DNA of 64,000 nucleotides from Paracoccaceae bacterium (GTDB lineage Bacteria > Pseudomonadota > Alphaproteobacteria > Rhodobacterales > Rhodobacteraceae): assembly GCA_028284705.1 (NCBI GenBank), contig JANQRE010000026.1:60788-124787 (forward strand), written 5' to 3'. The notes beneath the pieces were generated by a model. That model ran no database searches and was not told where the DNA came from. It saw nothing but the letters and a program-made list of their open reading frames with translations. Positions 8,625 through 17,646 of this stretch are shown here, piece by piece. Within the stretch, counting starts at the first letter, position 1. The number at the start of each line of letters is the position of its first letter. The translations under genes were made by a program, and so were the position numbers.

Positions 8625-9721
8625 TCGCGATAAAGCAAAGACTGACCGTTTGAGAAGAGATGCACCTTGGCGGGGTCTGCCGTCATGTTCATCGTCTGCC
8701 CGCGCATGCCTTTGTGGATGCCTGCGAGTTTCGCGATGACGGGATCGTTTCCGGGGGCTGACGGCTTGAAGTAGAACTGTGTGACTTCGCCGAGCTTTTC
8801 GGTGATCTCGACTTCGCCCTGGAAGGCGTAGTTCTCGCCATCGGTCTCGACCATATCCTCAGGCCGGATGCCGACATTTACTTTAAGGCCCTTGTCGCTG
8901 TCCTTGGACGGGATCTTGGCCTGGATCGTGCCTTTGCCCTCCGGCAGGGACACGCCGGTCATCTCGCCGGTGGAGACGATCTCGCCGGCGAGCAAGTTCA
9001 TAGCAGGTGAGCCGATGAATTGGGCGACGAATTCGTTTTCGGGGGTCTCGTAAAGCTCCAGCGGTGTGCCGACCTGCGCGATGCCCTTATTGGCGAGGAC
9101 CACGATGCGGGAGGCAAGCGTCATGGCCTCCACCTGGTCATGGGTCACATAGATCATGGTGGAGTTCGGCATGGATTCCTTGAGCTGCGCGATCTCGATC
9201 CTTGTGGCGACGCGGAGGCCTGCATCGAGGTTTGAGAGCGGCTCGTCGAAGAGGTAAACCTTCGGGTCGCGCACGATGGAACGGCCGATGGCGACCCGCT
9301 GGCGCTGACCACCCGAGAGCGCCTTGGGCAGGCGGTCGAGATATTCGTCGAGTTGCAGGACTTTGGCGGCGCGGTTGATGGCCTCGTCGATTTCCTGCGG
9401 GGATTTCTTCGCGAGTTTCAGGGCGAAGGCCATGTTGTCGCGCACGGTCATGTGCGGATAGAGCGCGTAGGACTGGAAGACCATCGCGATGCCGCGCTGT
9501 GCCGGCGGCACATCGTTCATCTCTTCGCCGTCGATCTCCAGCACGCCAGCGGTGATCTTTTCCAGCCCCGCGATCATCCGGAGAAGCGTTGACTTACCGC
9601 AGCCCGAGGGGCCCACGAAGACGATCAGTTCACCGGTTGTAATGTCCAGATTGATATGTTCGAGGACCGTCACGGTCCCGCCATAGGTCTTGCCGACATC
9701 GGTCAGTTTCAGATCAGCCAT
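8621..9721 (-). CDS. aglK: Alpha-glucoside ABC transporter, ATP-binding protein
   Basis: 366 aa, the standard length of UgpC/MalK-type ATPases. Walker A GPSGCGKST is at residues 37-45, signature LSGGQ at 135-139 and Walker B VYLFDE at 155-160, followed by a C-terminal TOBE/OB regulatory region (IRPEDM, then the terminal SNGQSLLYRD). It energises uptake through AglF/AglG. It is the last gene of the aglEFGAK operon, 15 bp after aglA. The symbol is assigned from the Sinorhizobium gene order. Confidence 0.9.
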   Translation of the reverse strand: MADLKLTDVGKTYGGTVTVLEHINLDITTGELIVFVGPSGCGKSTLLRMIAGLEKITAGVLEIDGEEMNDVPPAQRGIAMVFQSYALYPHMTVRDNMAFALKLAKKSPQEIDEAINRAAKVLQLDEYLDRLPKALSGGQRQRVAIGRSIVRDPKVYLFDEPLSNLDAGLRVATRIEIAQLKESMPNSTMIYVTHDQVEAMTLASRIVVLANKGIAQVGTPLELYETPENEFVAQFIGSPAMNLLAGEIVSTGEMTGVSLPEGKGTIQAKIPSKDSDKGLKVNVGIRPEDMVETDGENYAFQGEVEITEKLGEVTQFYFKPSAPGNDPVIAKLAGIHKGMRGQTMNMTADPAKVHLFSNGQSLLYRD

Positions 9722-9736
9722 TTTGTCGGTCCTCCC

Positions 9737-11398
9737 TCAGTTCCGTTTCAGCGCGAAGCAAGGTTGCCACGGGCCCAAATGCAGTTTTTTGTCCGGTCCG
9801 GCCCCGGTGGAGCCAAGTTCTCCGCCCACCGGTTCCCAAGTGCCGGTCGGCATGTCCGTTGTGGACGGGGTTTCACTCATATTGATGGCGCAGAACATCT
9901 CTGTCCCTTTGTGTTTGCGGGTGAAACTCAGGATGTCGTCTTCAGCGCTCAGACCCTCATGGGTGCCTTTCATCAGCACCGGATGCTCTTTGCGGAACGC
10001 CAATGCGCGCCGGTAATGGTGCAGAAGCGCCGCCGGGTCGATCTCTTGGGCCTCGACCGAATGGTGCAGGTGTTCGTGGCTGACGGGCAGCCAGGGTTTG
10101 GCGTCAGAAAAGCCGCCATTGAGGTTGGAGTTTTCCCAGACCATCGGCGTGCGGCAGCCATCGCGGCCTTTGAACTCCGGCCAGAATTCAATGCCATAGG
10201 GGTCTTGCAAATCCTCGAAAGCGACATCCGCCTCGTGCAGGCCCAATTCCTCCCCCTGATATAGGCAGAGCGTGCCGCGCAGAGAGATCATCATGGTGAT
10301 GAAGGCGCGGGTCGCGGCGGGGGTGAGATCCCAGCGGGAAACGTGGCGCATCACGTCATGGTTGGAAAACGCCCAGCAGGCCCAGCCATCGGGAGCGGCA
10401 TCGTCAAGGCGGTTTAACACTTCAACGACGCGGCTTGCAGTGAGTGGCTCCTTGGAGAGGAACTCAAAGGCGTAGCACATATGCATCCGGTCATCGCCGG
10501 ACGTGTATTCACCGAGAATTTCCAGACCTTTCTGGGCGTCACCGACCTCGCCGACCGCGGCGCGGGCACCGTAATCGTCCAAAAGTGCGCGGAAACGCTC
10601 CAGAAATTTCACGTTCTCCGGCTGGTTCTTGGAATAGAGGTGTTCCTGATGGTTATAGGGGTTCACCGAGGGCGCAATCGTGTCGTTGCGCTTGTCTTTC
10701 GGCAGCGGAGGATTGTCGCGCAACTCCTTGTCGGCGAAGTAGAAATTGATCGTGTCCAGCCGGAACCCATCGACGCCGCGATCGAGCCAGAAGCGTGTGA
10801 CGTCCAGAAGCGCATCCTGCACTTCCCCGTTGTGGAAGTTCAGATCGGGCTGTGATTTCAGGAAATTGTGCAGGTAATACTGCTCGCGCGCCGGGTTCCA
10901 GGTCCAGGCGGGACCACCGAAGATCGAAAGCCAGTTATTCGGTGGCGTGCCATCGGGCTTGGGATCGGCCCAGATGTACCAATCGGACTTATCGTTGTCG
11001 CGGGTCGTGGCACTTTCCTGGAACCAGGCGTGCTGATCCGAAGTGTGGCTGAGCACCAGATCGATCATGACCTTAAGACCATTGCGATGCGCCTCCTGCA
11101 CGAGGTGGTCGAAATCGGCCAGCGTGCCGAACATTGGATCGACGTCGCAGTAGTCGCTGACATCGTAGCCGAAATCCTTCATGGGCGAGGTGAAGAACGG
11201 CGAAATCCAGATCGCATCGACGCCGAGTGAGGCGACGTAAGGCAAGCGCTGCGCGATGCCCGGCAAGTCACCAATGCCGTCACCATTGCTGTCCTGATAG
11301 GAGCGCGGATAGATCTGATAGATCACCGCCCCGCGCCACCAATCGGGATTGGTTGTCCCTGCCTTATGCGGCATGGCTTTTGGGTCCATATTCGACAT
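9737..11398 (-). CDS. aglA: GH13 alpha-glucosidase
   Basis: 553 aa, typical of GH13 oligo-1,6-/alpha-glucosidases (subfamily 23-like). Visible conserved regions are WRGAVIYQIYPRSYQDSNGDGIGDL, DLVLSHTSDQH, the nucleophile Asp215 in GFRLDTINFY, the acid/base Glu284 in AVGEVG and the transition-state Asp348 in FSNHDV. With no signal peptide it should act in the cytoplasm, releasing glucose from imported alpha-glucosides (trehalose, maltose, sucrose type). Its position inside the transporter operon matches the aglEFGAK arrangement. Confidence 0.93.
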   Translation of the reverse strand: MSNMDPKAMPHKAGTTNPDWWRGAVIYQIYPRSYQDSNGDGIGDLPGIAQRLPYVASLGVDAIWISPFFTSPMKDFGYDVSDYCDVDPMFGTLADFDHLVQEAHRNGLKVMIDLVLSHTSDQHAWFQESATTRDNDKSDWYIWADPKPDGTPPNNWLSIFGGPAWTWNPAREQYYLHNFLKSQPDLNFHNGEVQDALLDVTRFWLDRGVDGFRLDTINFYFADKELRDNPPLPKDKRNDTIAPSVNPYNHQEHLYSKNQPENVKFLERFRALLDDYGARAAVGEVGDAQKGLEILGEYTSGDDRMHMCYAFEFLSKEPLTASRVVEVLNRLDDAAPDGWACWAFSNHDVMRHVSRWDLTPAATRAFITMMISLRGTLCLYQGEELGLHEADVAFEDLQDPYGIEFWPEFKGRDGCRTPMVWENSNLNGGFSDAKPWLPVSHEHLHHSVEAQEIDPAALLHHYRRALAFRKEHPVLMKGTHEGLSAEDDILSFTRKHKGTEMFCAINMSETPSTTDMPTGTWEPVGGELGSTGAGPDKKLHLGPWQPCFALKRN

Positions 11399-11410
11399 GG
11401 GGTTTCACTC

Positions 11411-12544
11411 TTACTTGACCGAGCCGGCCAGAAGACCGCGCACGAGATAGCGTTGCATGGTGAAGAAGACGATGAGCGGCACGGCGATTGAGATAAAGGC
11501 CGCGGCGGCCAGAATGCCCCAATCACCGCCGCGGGAGCCGAGCAAGTCGTCGGCGATTTTTACGGTCATCACCCAGGATTCAGAGTTCGAGGGCAGGAAG
11601 ACTTTGGCAACGAGAAGGTCATTCCAGGTCCAGAGGAACTGGAAGATCGCGAAACTGGCCAGAGCCGGGAAGGACAGCGGCAGCACGATCTTGGTGAAGA
11701 CCTGGAAGTCGGTCGCGCCATCGACCTTTGCGGACTCGATGATGTCGCGCGGCAGGCCGACCATGTAGTTGCGTAAGAGATAGATCGCCAAAGGCAATCC
11801 GAAGCCCGTATGGGCAAGCCATATCCCCAAATAGCTCTGCCCGATCCCGACCTTGTTATGGAGTTGCAGCATCGGCACCAGCGCCAATTGCAAGGGCACC
11901 ACCAGAAGGCCGACGACAAGGGCGATTAAGACCCCCCTGCCCGGGAAATCCATCCAGGCGAGCGCATAGGCGGCAAACGCCGCGATCAGGATCGGGATGA
12001 TGGTGGCCGGTATCGTCACCGTCAGCGTATTGATAAACGCCCTGTCCATATTGTCCGAGGTCAGGATGATCTCGTAGTTCTCCAGACTGAAATCGGGCGG
12101 GGTTTCCGAGGCGAAATAAATCGACGGGGCGCGGGTGATCTCGGCCGGAGAGGTGTAGACGTAATCGCCATTCGCCTGCACGGTCAGCGTCCGGTCACGG
12201 GTCAGCTCCGCCGTGTCGCCGGGTTGCGTGCCGTCGGGGCTGGTGCGCGCACCGCCAAAGGCCGCAATGGAACCTTCGTCGTTACCGCCTTCGGTGAAGA
12301 TATTGCCTTCGATGACGAAGAGCCCGTCCCGTTCGGTCAGATTGTCCAGATTTGCCTTGGCGGCGAAGTTCTGGGCCACCGGGAACGGCGATTTCCACCA
12401 GGCGGAGACGGCGATCTGTTCGCGATCCCGGAAGGAGGAGACCAGAAGCCCCACGGTCGGGACCAACCACAAGACCACAAGGAAGACGACTGAAATATTG
12501 ACGGCCCAGTTCAGCGCTGGCTTTGTGCCTGCAATGTTTTCCAT
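11411..12544 (-). CDS. aglG: Alpha-glucoside ABC transporter permease (MalG-type)
   Basis: 377 aa. One N-terminal membrane segment (VVFLVVLWLVPTVGLLVSSF) is followed by a periplasmic insert of about 110 residues, then the MalG-like membrane domain with the EAA loop (DIIESAKVDGATDFQVFTKIVLP) that docks on the ATPase. The large insert after TM1 makes it longer than most MalG permeases. Its start overlaps the aglF stop by one base, giving translational coupling with the partner permease. Confidence 0.9.
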   Translation of the reverse strand: MENIAGTKPALNWAVNISVVFLVVLWLVPTVGLLVSSFRDREQIAVSAWWKSPFPVAQNFAAKANLDNLTERDGLFVIEGNIFTEGGNDEGSIAAFGGARTSPDGTQPGDTAELTRDRTLTVQANGDYVYTSPAEITRAPSIYFASETPPDFSLENYEIILTSDNMDRAFINTLTVTIPATIIPILIAAFAAYALAWMDFPGRGVLIALVVGLLVVPLQLALVPMLQLHNKVGIGQSYLGIWLAHTGFGLPLAIYLLRNYMVGLPRDIIESAKVDGATDFQVFTKIVLPLSFPALASFAIFQFLWTWNDLLVAKVFLPSNSESWVMTVKIADDLLGSRGGDWGILAAAAFISIAVPLIVFFTMQRYLVRGLLAGSVK

Positions 12545-13521
12545 CAGTTCATCTCCTTGCGGGCTTGCCGGATGTTCCAGATCATCACTGGGAGGACGAT
12601 GATCATGATGACGAAGGCCACCGCGGTCGCGCGCCCGTCATCTCGGAACATGAAGTCCATCATGTAACTGGGTAAGATCTCGGTCTCGAAATTGCCGCCG
12701 GTCATGGCGTAGACGATGTCGAAAACCTTCAGCACGAGAATGGTGATCGTGGTCCAGACCACGACGATCGTGCCCATGATCTGCGGCACCTTGATCTTGA
12801 AGAAAATCTGGAACGGGTTCGCGCCGTCAATGATCGCAGCTTCCACCGTCTCTTCCGGGATACCGCGCAGGGCCGCAGAGAGGATCACCATGGCGAACCC
12901 GGTCTGAATCCAGATCAGGATGACCATGAGGAAGAAGTTGTTCCAGAACGGGATTTGCAGCACGTCGATGGGCGCGAGACCGACGAAGTCGCGCATCGCG
13001 TTGATGATGCCGATATCGGGGTTATTGGCGTAAACGAAGCGCCAGATCAGCGAGGCGCCGACGAAAGAGATCGCCATCGGCATGAAGATCAGCGATTTGG
13101 CGATATTGCCCCAGGAAAGGCGGTCGGTGAGCTGCGCCACCAGAAGACCGAGGAATGTGGCCATTGCCGGCACCACAAGCACCCAGAGGAAGTTGTTGAG
13201 GAAGGCTGTCTGGAAGGCGCTGTCGGCGAACATCGAAGAATAATTGCCGAAGCCAATGAACTCATCCCCTGCCCGATTGAAGAGCGAGCGCCAGAAGGAG
13301 CCAATCACCGGATAGACGAGATAGAGGCCAAGCGCGAACATCGCAGGGAACAGGAAGAGCCACGGGCGCACCATTGTGGCGCGGTTGATATTGCGGCCCT
13401 TGTCGCCCGCCTTGGGCGGGAAGATAACTTTGTCGAGGACCAGGTTCGAGAGATAGAAATATCCGACACAGCCGCCGACCCCGACGATGATCGTGATGAT
13501 CCCCTGCATGATGGGTGACAT
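12544..13521 (-). CDS. aglF: Alpha-glucoside ABC transporter permease (MalF-type)
   Basis: 325 aa, highly hydrophobic, with about six to eight membrane segments and the EAA loop (EETVEAAIIDGANPFQIFFKIKVPQ). It pairs with AglG to form the membrane channel. It lies between aglE and aglG in the operon. The 128-bp gap to aglE carries a stable hairpin, consistent with differential expression of the binding protein. Confidence 0.9.
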   Translation of the reverse strand: MSPIMQGIITIIVGVGGCVGYFYLSNLVLDKVIFPPKAGDKGRNINRATMVRPWLFLFPAMFALGLYLVYPVIGSFWRSLFNRAGDEFIGFGNYSSMFADSAFQTAFLNNFLWVLVVPAMATFLGLLVAQLTDRLSWGNIAKSLIFMPMAISFVGASLIWRFVYANNPDIGIINAMRDFVGLAPIDVLQIPFWNNFFLMVILIWIQTGFAMVILSAALRGIPEETVEAAIIDGANPFQIFFKIKVPQIMGTIVVVWTTITILVLKVFDIVYAMTGGNFETEILPSYMMDFMFRDDGRATAVAFVIMIIVLPVMIWNIRQARKEMN

Positions 13522-13603
13522 GACATTCTCCTCCCGAATGGCGCTTGTTTGCGCTGTGGCGTGCTGAATTCACGCCCGATTGGCCTGTGTCGGCCCTGCA
13601 AGG

Positions 13604-13632
13604 CTTCCCCCGCACGTTCAGCGGAGGAAGCG
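13604..13632 (-). promoter_or_regulatory. Intercistronic hairpin between aglE and aglF
   Basis: GCTTCC-C-CCGC pairs with GCGG-A-GGAAGC around ACGTTCA (one mismatch), 18-46 nt after the aglE stop. There is no U-tract on the minus strand. Such stems after binding-protein genes commonly protect the upstream mRNA and raise binding-protein yield. Confidence 0.5.
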
Positions 13633-13649
13633 ATGGTGAGTGGGTTAGC

Positions 13650-14993
13650 TTATTTCAGGCTGTCCCAGCGGGCCTGAACCTTGGCGGCAGCATCTGCAGC
13701 AGAAGTGCCGGTGGTGAAATCCACCATGGAGGTCCAGAATTCGCCCGCGCCGATCTCTGCCGGCATCAGGTCTGACGCGTCAAAGCGGAAGGTGGTTGCG
13801 CCCAGAAGCACGTCACCCAGGCCTTTCAGCGTGTCGTTGGCATAAAGCTCGGTATTGACGCCGGTATGCGGTGTCAGGAAGCCCGAGAGCGCCATCCAGG
13901 TCTCGTGCGCGATGGGTGTCTTCAGGTATTCCATCAGAACATTCGCCGCATCGGAGGGATTGGTGATCGCCCAGAGCGTGCCTGCGCCCAGAACCGGGTT
14001 GCCGAGGTCTTTTTCAGCATAGGCCGGGAAGTAGAAGAAGGCCGCGTCATTGTCTTCAGGGAAGAAGGTCGGAATGAACGAGGCCTGACGGTGCATGTAA
14101 CACTTGGGCGGGATCGAGAAGAGACCCGTCGGGCTGTCGCGGAAGTCGGTATTGGCCACCGCGGAGGCGCCGCCATCGACATAGGCGTCATTCTTCGCAA
14201 ACGCGCCGAATTCCTCGATCGCGGCGACAACTGCGGGATCGGTGAACGGAATTTCGTTGGCGACCCACTGGTCATAGACTTCAGGCGGCTGCGTGCGCAG
14301 CATCATGTCTTCGACCCAGTCCGTGGCAGGCCAACCGGTTGCTGCACCTGAACCCAGACCGATGCACCAGGGCGTGCCGCCATCTTCGACGATCTGGTCG
14401 GTCAGCGCCTTGAGGTCTTCCATCGATTCCGGGATGTCATAACCGGCCTCATCGAAGGAAGCTTCCGAGTACCAGACCAGCGACTTCACATCGACCTTGT
14501 AGAAGAAGCCGTAATATTGGCTGTTGCCGTCCTGATCGGGGTAGGACCCAAGATCAACCCAGGACTGACCGGCGGCATAATTGTCGCGCATCCAGGCGTC
14601 CGACCCTTCAGGCAGCGGCGTCAGGAAACCCTGTGCAGCCATGTCTGCGGCTAGACCCGGCTGCGGGAACACGGCCACATTCGGAGCAGAGCCAGCCCGG
14701 GCGGAAATCACGATGTCCTGCTCGAAGCTGTCGGAGCCGGAATAGTTCACCGTCGCGCCGGTGGCACTTTCGAAATAGGACAGAACTTTCGTGACATTCT
14801 CGGCATCGAGACCGGTCCAGGGTCCGGTAATCGTGATCGTCTGGCCGCTCAGATCATGAGCGTCGGCAAAGGTCGTGTAGCTGTCCCAGTTGAAGTCGCC
14901 CTCGCCGATGGCGAAGGGCTGGTGCCCGTCCGCAAAGGCCGCACCGCTTGTCAGAGCAAGGATGGCAACGCCTGCGTAGAGATTGGTTTTCAT
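13650..14993 (-). CDS. aglE: Alpha-glucoside ABC transporter, periplasmic binding protein
   Basis: 447 aa with a clear Sec signal peptide (MKTNLYAGVAILALTSGAAFA). The mature protein reads as a family-1 extracellular solute-binding protein, with GPWTGLDAENVTKVLSYFESATG near the start and a C-terminal hinge and lobe region including WAITNPSDAANVLMEYLKTP. It delivers alpha-glucosides to AglFG. It is the first gene of the operon, and a CAAAGCGCTTTG operator lies about 60 bp upstream of its start. Confidence 0.92.
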   Translation of the reverse strand: MKTNLYAGVAILALTSGAAFADGHQPFAIGEGDFNWDSYTTFADAHDLSGQTITITGPWTGLDAENVTKVLSYFESATGATVNYSGSDSFEQDIVISARAGSAPNVAVFPQPGLAADMAAQGFLTPLPEGSDAWMRDNYAAGQSWVDLGSYPDQDGNSQYYGFFYKVDVKSLVWYSEASFDEAGYDIPESMEDLKALTDQIVEDGGTPWCIGLGSGAATGWPATDWVEDMMLRTQPPEVYDQWVANEIPFTDPAVVAAIEEFGAFAKNDAYVDGGASAVANTDFRDSPTGLFSIPPKCYMHRQASFIPTFFPEDNDAAFFYFPAYAEKDLGNPVLGAGTLWAITNPSDAANVLMEYLKTPIAHETWMALSGFLTPHTGVNTELYANDTLKGLGDVLLGATTFRFDASDLMPAEIGAGEFWTSMVDFTTGTSAADAAAKVQARWDSLK

Positions 14994-15052
14994 GTGTTTC
15001 CTCCCAGAAATGATGCCGAAGCATCGTCAATTCGCACCCTGGGGAATCATTT

Positions 15053-15066
15053 CCAAAGCGCTTTGA
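15053..15066. promoter_or_regulatory. AglR operator, aglE-proximal
   Basis: The 12-nt palindrome CAAAGCGCTTTG is at 15054-15065, with near-symmetric flanks. It is a typical LacI-family operator with central CG and matches the second copy at 15218-15231 in the same divergent region. Confidence 0.75.
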
Positions 15067-15217
15067 ATTTTTACAAACTGTCGAATTGATACGCCGCTGT
15101 CAACAAATCAAACACGCAAGGTGCCATCTTTATGTTCTTCCACTATTGTTGAACCAGGGGATAAGAATTCTTCTTTGACTGCGGGAGATTTTTCGACTTA
15201 TGCTCCAAATCTAAGTA

Positions 15218-15231
15218 TCAAAGCGCTTTGA
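15218..15231. promoter_or_regulatory. AglR operator, aglR-proximal
   Basis: TCAAAGCGCTTTGA is a perfect 14-nt palindrome located 14 bp before the aglR start. Together with the copy near aglE, about 165 bp away centre to centre, it would allow autoregulation and possibly DNA looping across the divergent promoter. Confidence 0.75.
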
Positions 15232-15244
15232 GAACTGCTACCGA

Positions 15245-16327
15245 ATGAACCTACGCCAACTCTCCGAGAAGCTGGGACTGTCCCAGACGACGGTCAGCCG
15301 CGCGCTGAACGGATACCCGGAGGTGAAAGAGGAAACCCGGCGCAAAGTGATCGAGGCCGCGGCGCGATATAACTACCATCCCGACACCCGTGCGCAGAGT
15401 CTGGCGACCGGTCGCGCGAAGGCGATTGGCCATGTGATCCCGCACTCCACCAAGCACGAAATGGTCAATGTCGTCTTTGCCGATTTCATCGCCGGTGCGG
15501 GTGAAACCTATGCCGCCAACGGCTATGAACTGATCATGTCCATGGTCTCGGATGAGGATGAGGCAAAGGCCTATCGCACTCTCGCGCAGAAACGCAGTGT
15601 AGATGGTGTGATCGTTCACGGACCGACGCTGAACGACCCGCGGATCGCGCTGTTGCAGGAGATCGGCCTGCCCTTCGTGGTGCATGGAAGATCATCGGAA
15701 GTGCCGCATGAATATTCCTGGCTCGATGTGAACAATACACGTGCGCTGGAGCGAGCGACCGAATTTCTGATCGATCTGGGTCATCGTCGGATTGCACTGA
15801 TCAACGGGCTTGAAAGCATGGATTTCGCGCTGCGGCGGCGGCGCGGCTATCTCAATGCGTTGGAGACAGCCGGGATTGCGGCTGATCCAAAGTTGATGAG
15901 CAGCGCTGAGATGACCGAGCCTTACGGATATACGATGGCGCAGAAGATGCTGGATGGACAGAACCCGCCAACGGCGTTCATTGCGTCCTCCATTGTGATC
16001 GCCATGGGGGTACGTCGCGCGATTGAAGAACGCGGCCTAACGCTCGGAAAAGACATCTCAATCATCTGCTTCGATGACGCGATTTCCTATTTCCCGAATG
16101 GTGATGGTGAGCCGATTTTCACGGCGACGCGGTCCTCGGTGCGCGAAGCCGGACGCCGCGCGGCGGAGATCCTTCTTGACCAGATCAACGACCCAACCCG
16201 CAAGTCGCGCCACGAACTTTGGGAAGCGGAGCTTGTTGTGGGACGCTCCACCGGACCTGCTCCCACGACCACGCCTGCGCAATCGCCCCCTCAGGCCGCG
16301 GCAGGCGCCCCTGCCCCAAGGACTTGA
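15245..16327 (+). CDS. aglR: LacI-family repressor of the alpha-glucoside regulon
   Basis: 360 aa. The N-terminal helix-turn-helix and hinge are textbook LacI: LRQLSEKLGLSQTTVSRALNGYPEVKEETRRKV. A periplasmic-binding-protein-like effector domain follows, ending in a Pro/Ala-rich tail of about 25 residues that is unusual. It is divergent from aglEFGAK and has two identical-core palindromes in the shared promoter, so it most likely represses both transcripts in the absence of glucoside. It is translationally adjacent (3 bp) to the GH1 gene. Confidence 0.9.
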   Translation: MNLRQLSEKLGLSQTTVSRALNGYPEVKEETRRKVIEAAARYNYHPDTRAQSLATGRAKAIGHVIPHSTKHEMVNVVFADFIAGAGETYAANGYELIMSMVSDEDEAKAYRTLAQKRSVDGVIVHGPTLNDPRIALLQEIGLPFVVHGRSSEVPHEYSWLDVNNTRALERATEFLIDLGHRRIALINGLESMDFALRRRRGYLNALETAGIAADPKLMSSAEMTEPYGYTMAQKMLDGQNPPTAFIASSIVIAMGVRRAIEERGLTLGKDISIICFDDAISYFPNGDGEPIFTATRSSVREAGRRAAEILLDQINDPTRKSRHELWEAELVVGRSTGPAPTTTPAQSPPQAAAGAPAPRT

Positions 16328-16329
16328 AG

Positions 16330-17643
16330 ATGGACTTCAAACGCTCTGATTTTCCGCAAGATTTCATCTTCGCGGCAGCGACCTCCAGCTACCAGATCGA
16401 AGGACATCAATTCGGCGGGGCTGGCCCGACCCATTGGGACACTTTCGCCGCGACCCCGGGCAATGTCGTGCGCGCGGAAAACGGCGCGCGGGCCTGCGAT
16501 CATTATCATCGCTTCCCCGAGGACTTTGCGCTCATGCGCGATGCGGGTTTCGATGCCTACAGGTTCTCGACGTCTTGGGCCCGGGTTTTACCCGAGGGGC
16601 GCGGTGCGCCGAATGCCGAGGGGCTGGATTTCTATGACCGGTTGGTCGACTCGATGCTGGATCATGGGCTGAAACCCATGGCGACGCTTTATCACTGGGA
16701 ATTGCCGGTGGCGCTCGCCGATCTCGGTGGCTGGCGAAACCCGGATATCGCCAAATGGTTCGGCGAGTTCACGGAGATCATCATGCGCCGGATCGGGGAT
16801 CGCATGTTCTCGGTCGCGCCGATCAATGAGCCTTGGTGCGTGGGCTGGTTGAGCCATTTTCTGGGGCATCATGCGCCCGGTCTGCGTGATATCCGCGCCA
16901 CGGCGCACGCGATGCACCATGTTCTGACCGCGCACGGCACCGCGATCCAGGCAATGCGGGGGTTGGGCATGGGCAATCTCGGTGGCGTGTTCAATTTCGA
17001 GTACGCCCACCCGGCGGACGACACCCCCGAGGCGGCAAAGGCCGCCGCGACTTATGACGCCTATTACAACCGGTTTTTCCTCGGCGGGATTTTCAAGGGG
17101 GCCTATCCTGATCTGGTCCTCGACGGGTTAGAGCCGCATCTGCCCAAGGGCTGGCAGGATGATTTTGAGTTGATCGGCGAGAAGCTCGACTGGGTCGGTC
17201 TGAACTACTACACCTGCAAGCGCATCGCGCCGAATGGTGACCCATGGCCGTCGCATGAGGAAGTTCCCGGACCGCTGCCGAAAACGCAGATGGAGTGGGA
17301 GATTTATCCCGAGGGTCTCAGGCATTTCCTCAAGATGGTCCACGAAGACTACGCCAAGGGCCTGCCGCTTTATGTGACAGAGAACGGGATGGCGAACCCG
17401 GATGTGATCGGCGTGCCGGATGAGGCGCGCGTCGATTACCTCAATCAACACATCGCGGCAGTGACGCAGGCGATGGCGGAAGGTGTGCCGCTGAAGGGCT
17501 ATACGATCTGGTCGCTTCTGGACAATTACGAATGGGCCTTGGGCTATGAGAAGCGCTTTGGGCTCATTCATGTGGATTTCGACACGCTTGAGCGCACGCC
17601 GAAAGCGTCTTATCACGCGCTCAAAGCAGCCTTGGCGACCTGA
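16330..17643 (+). CDS. GH1 beta-glucosidase
   Basis: 437 aa from ATG 16330; the in-frame extension back to 16219 overlaps aglR and is rejected. GH1 signatures are complete: N-terminal FPQDFIFAAATSSYQIEG, acid/base Glu167 in PINEPW and nucleophile Glu351 in YVTENG. No signal peptide, so it hydrolyses imported beta-glucosides in the cytoplasm. It lies 3 bp after aglR and 3 bp before glk, implying one transcript under AglR control. Confidence 0.93.
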   Translation: MDFKRSDFPQDFIFAAATSSYQIEGHQFGGAGPTHWDTFAATPGNVVRAENGARACDHYHRFPEDFALMRDAGFDAYRFSTSWARVLPEGRGAPNAEGLDFYDRLVDSMLDHGLKPMATLYHWELPVALADLGGWRNPDIAKWFGEFTEIIMRRIGDRMFSVAPINEPWCVGWLSHFLGHHAPGLRDIRATAHAMHHVLTAHGTAIQAMRGLGMGNLGGVFNFEYAHPADDTPEAAKAAATYDAYYNRFFLGGIFKGAYPDLVLDGLEPHLPKGWQDDFELIGEKLDWVGLNYYTCKRIAPNGDPWPSHEEVPGPLPKTQMEWEIYPEGLRHFLKMVHEDYAKGLPLYVTENGMANPDVIGVPDEARVDYLNQHIAAVTQAMAEGVPLKGYTIWSLLDNYEWALGYEKRFGLIHVDFDTLERTPKASYHALKAALAT

Positions 17644-17646
17644 CAC

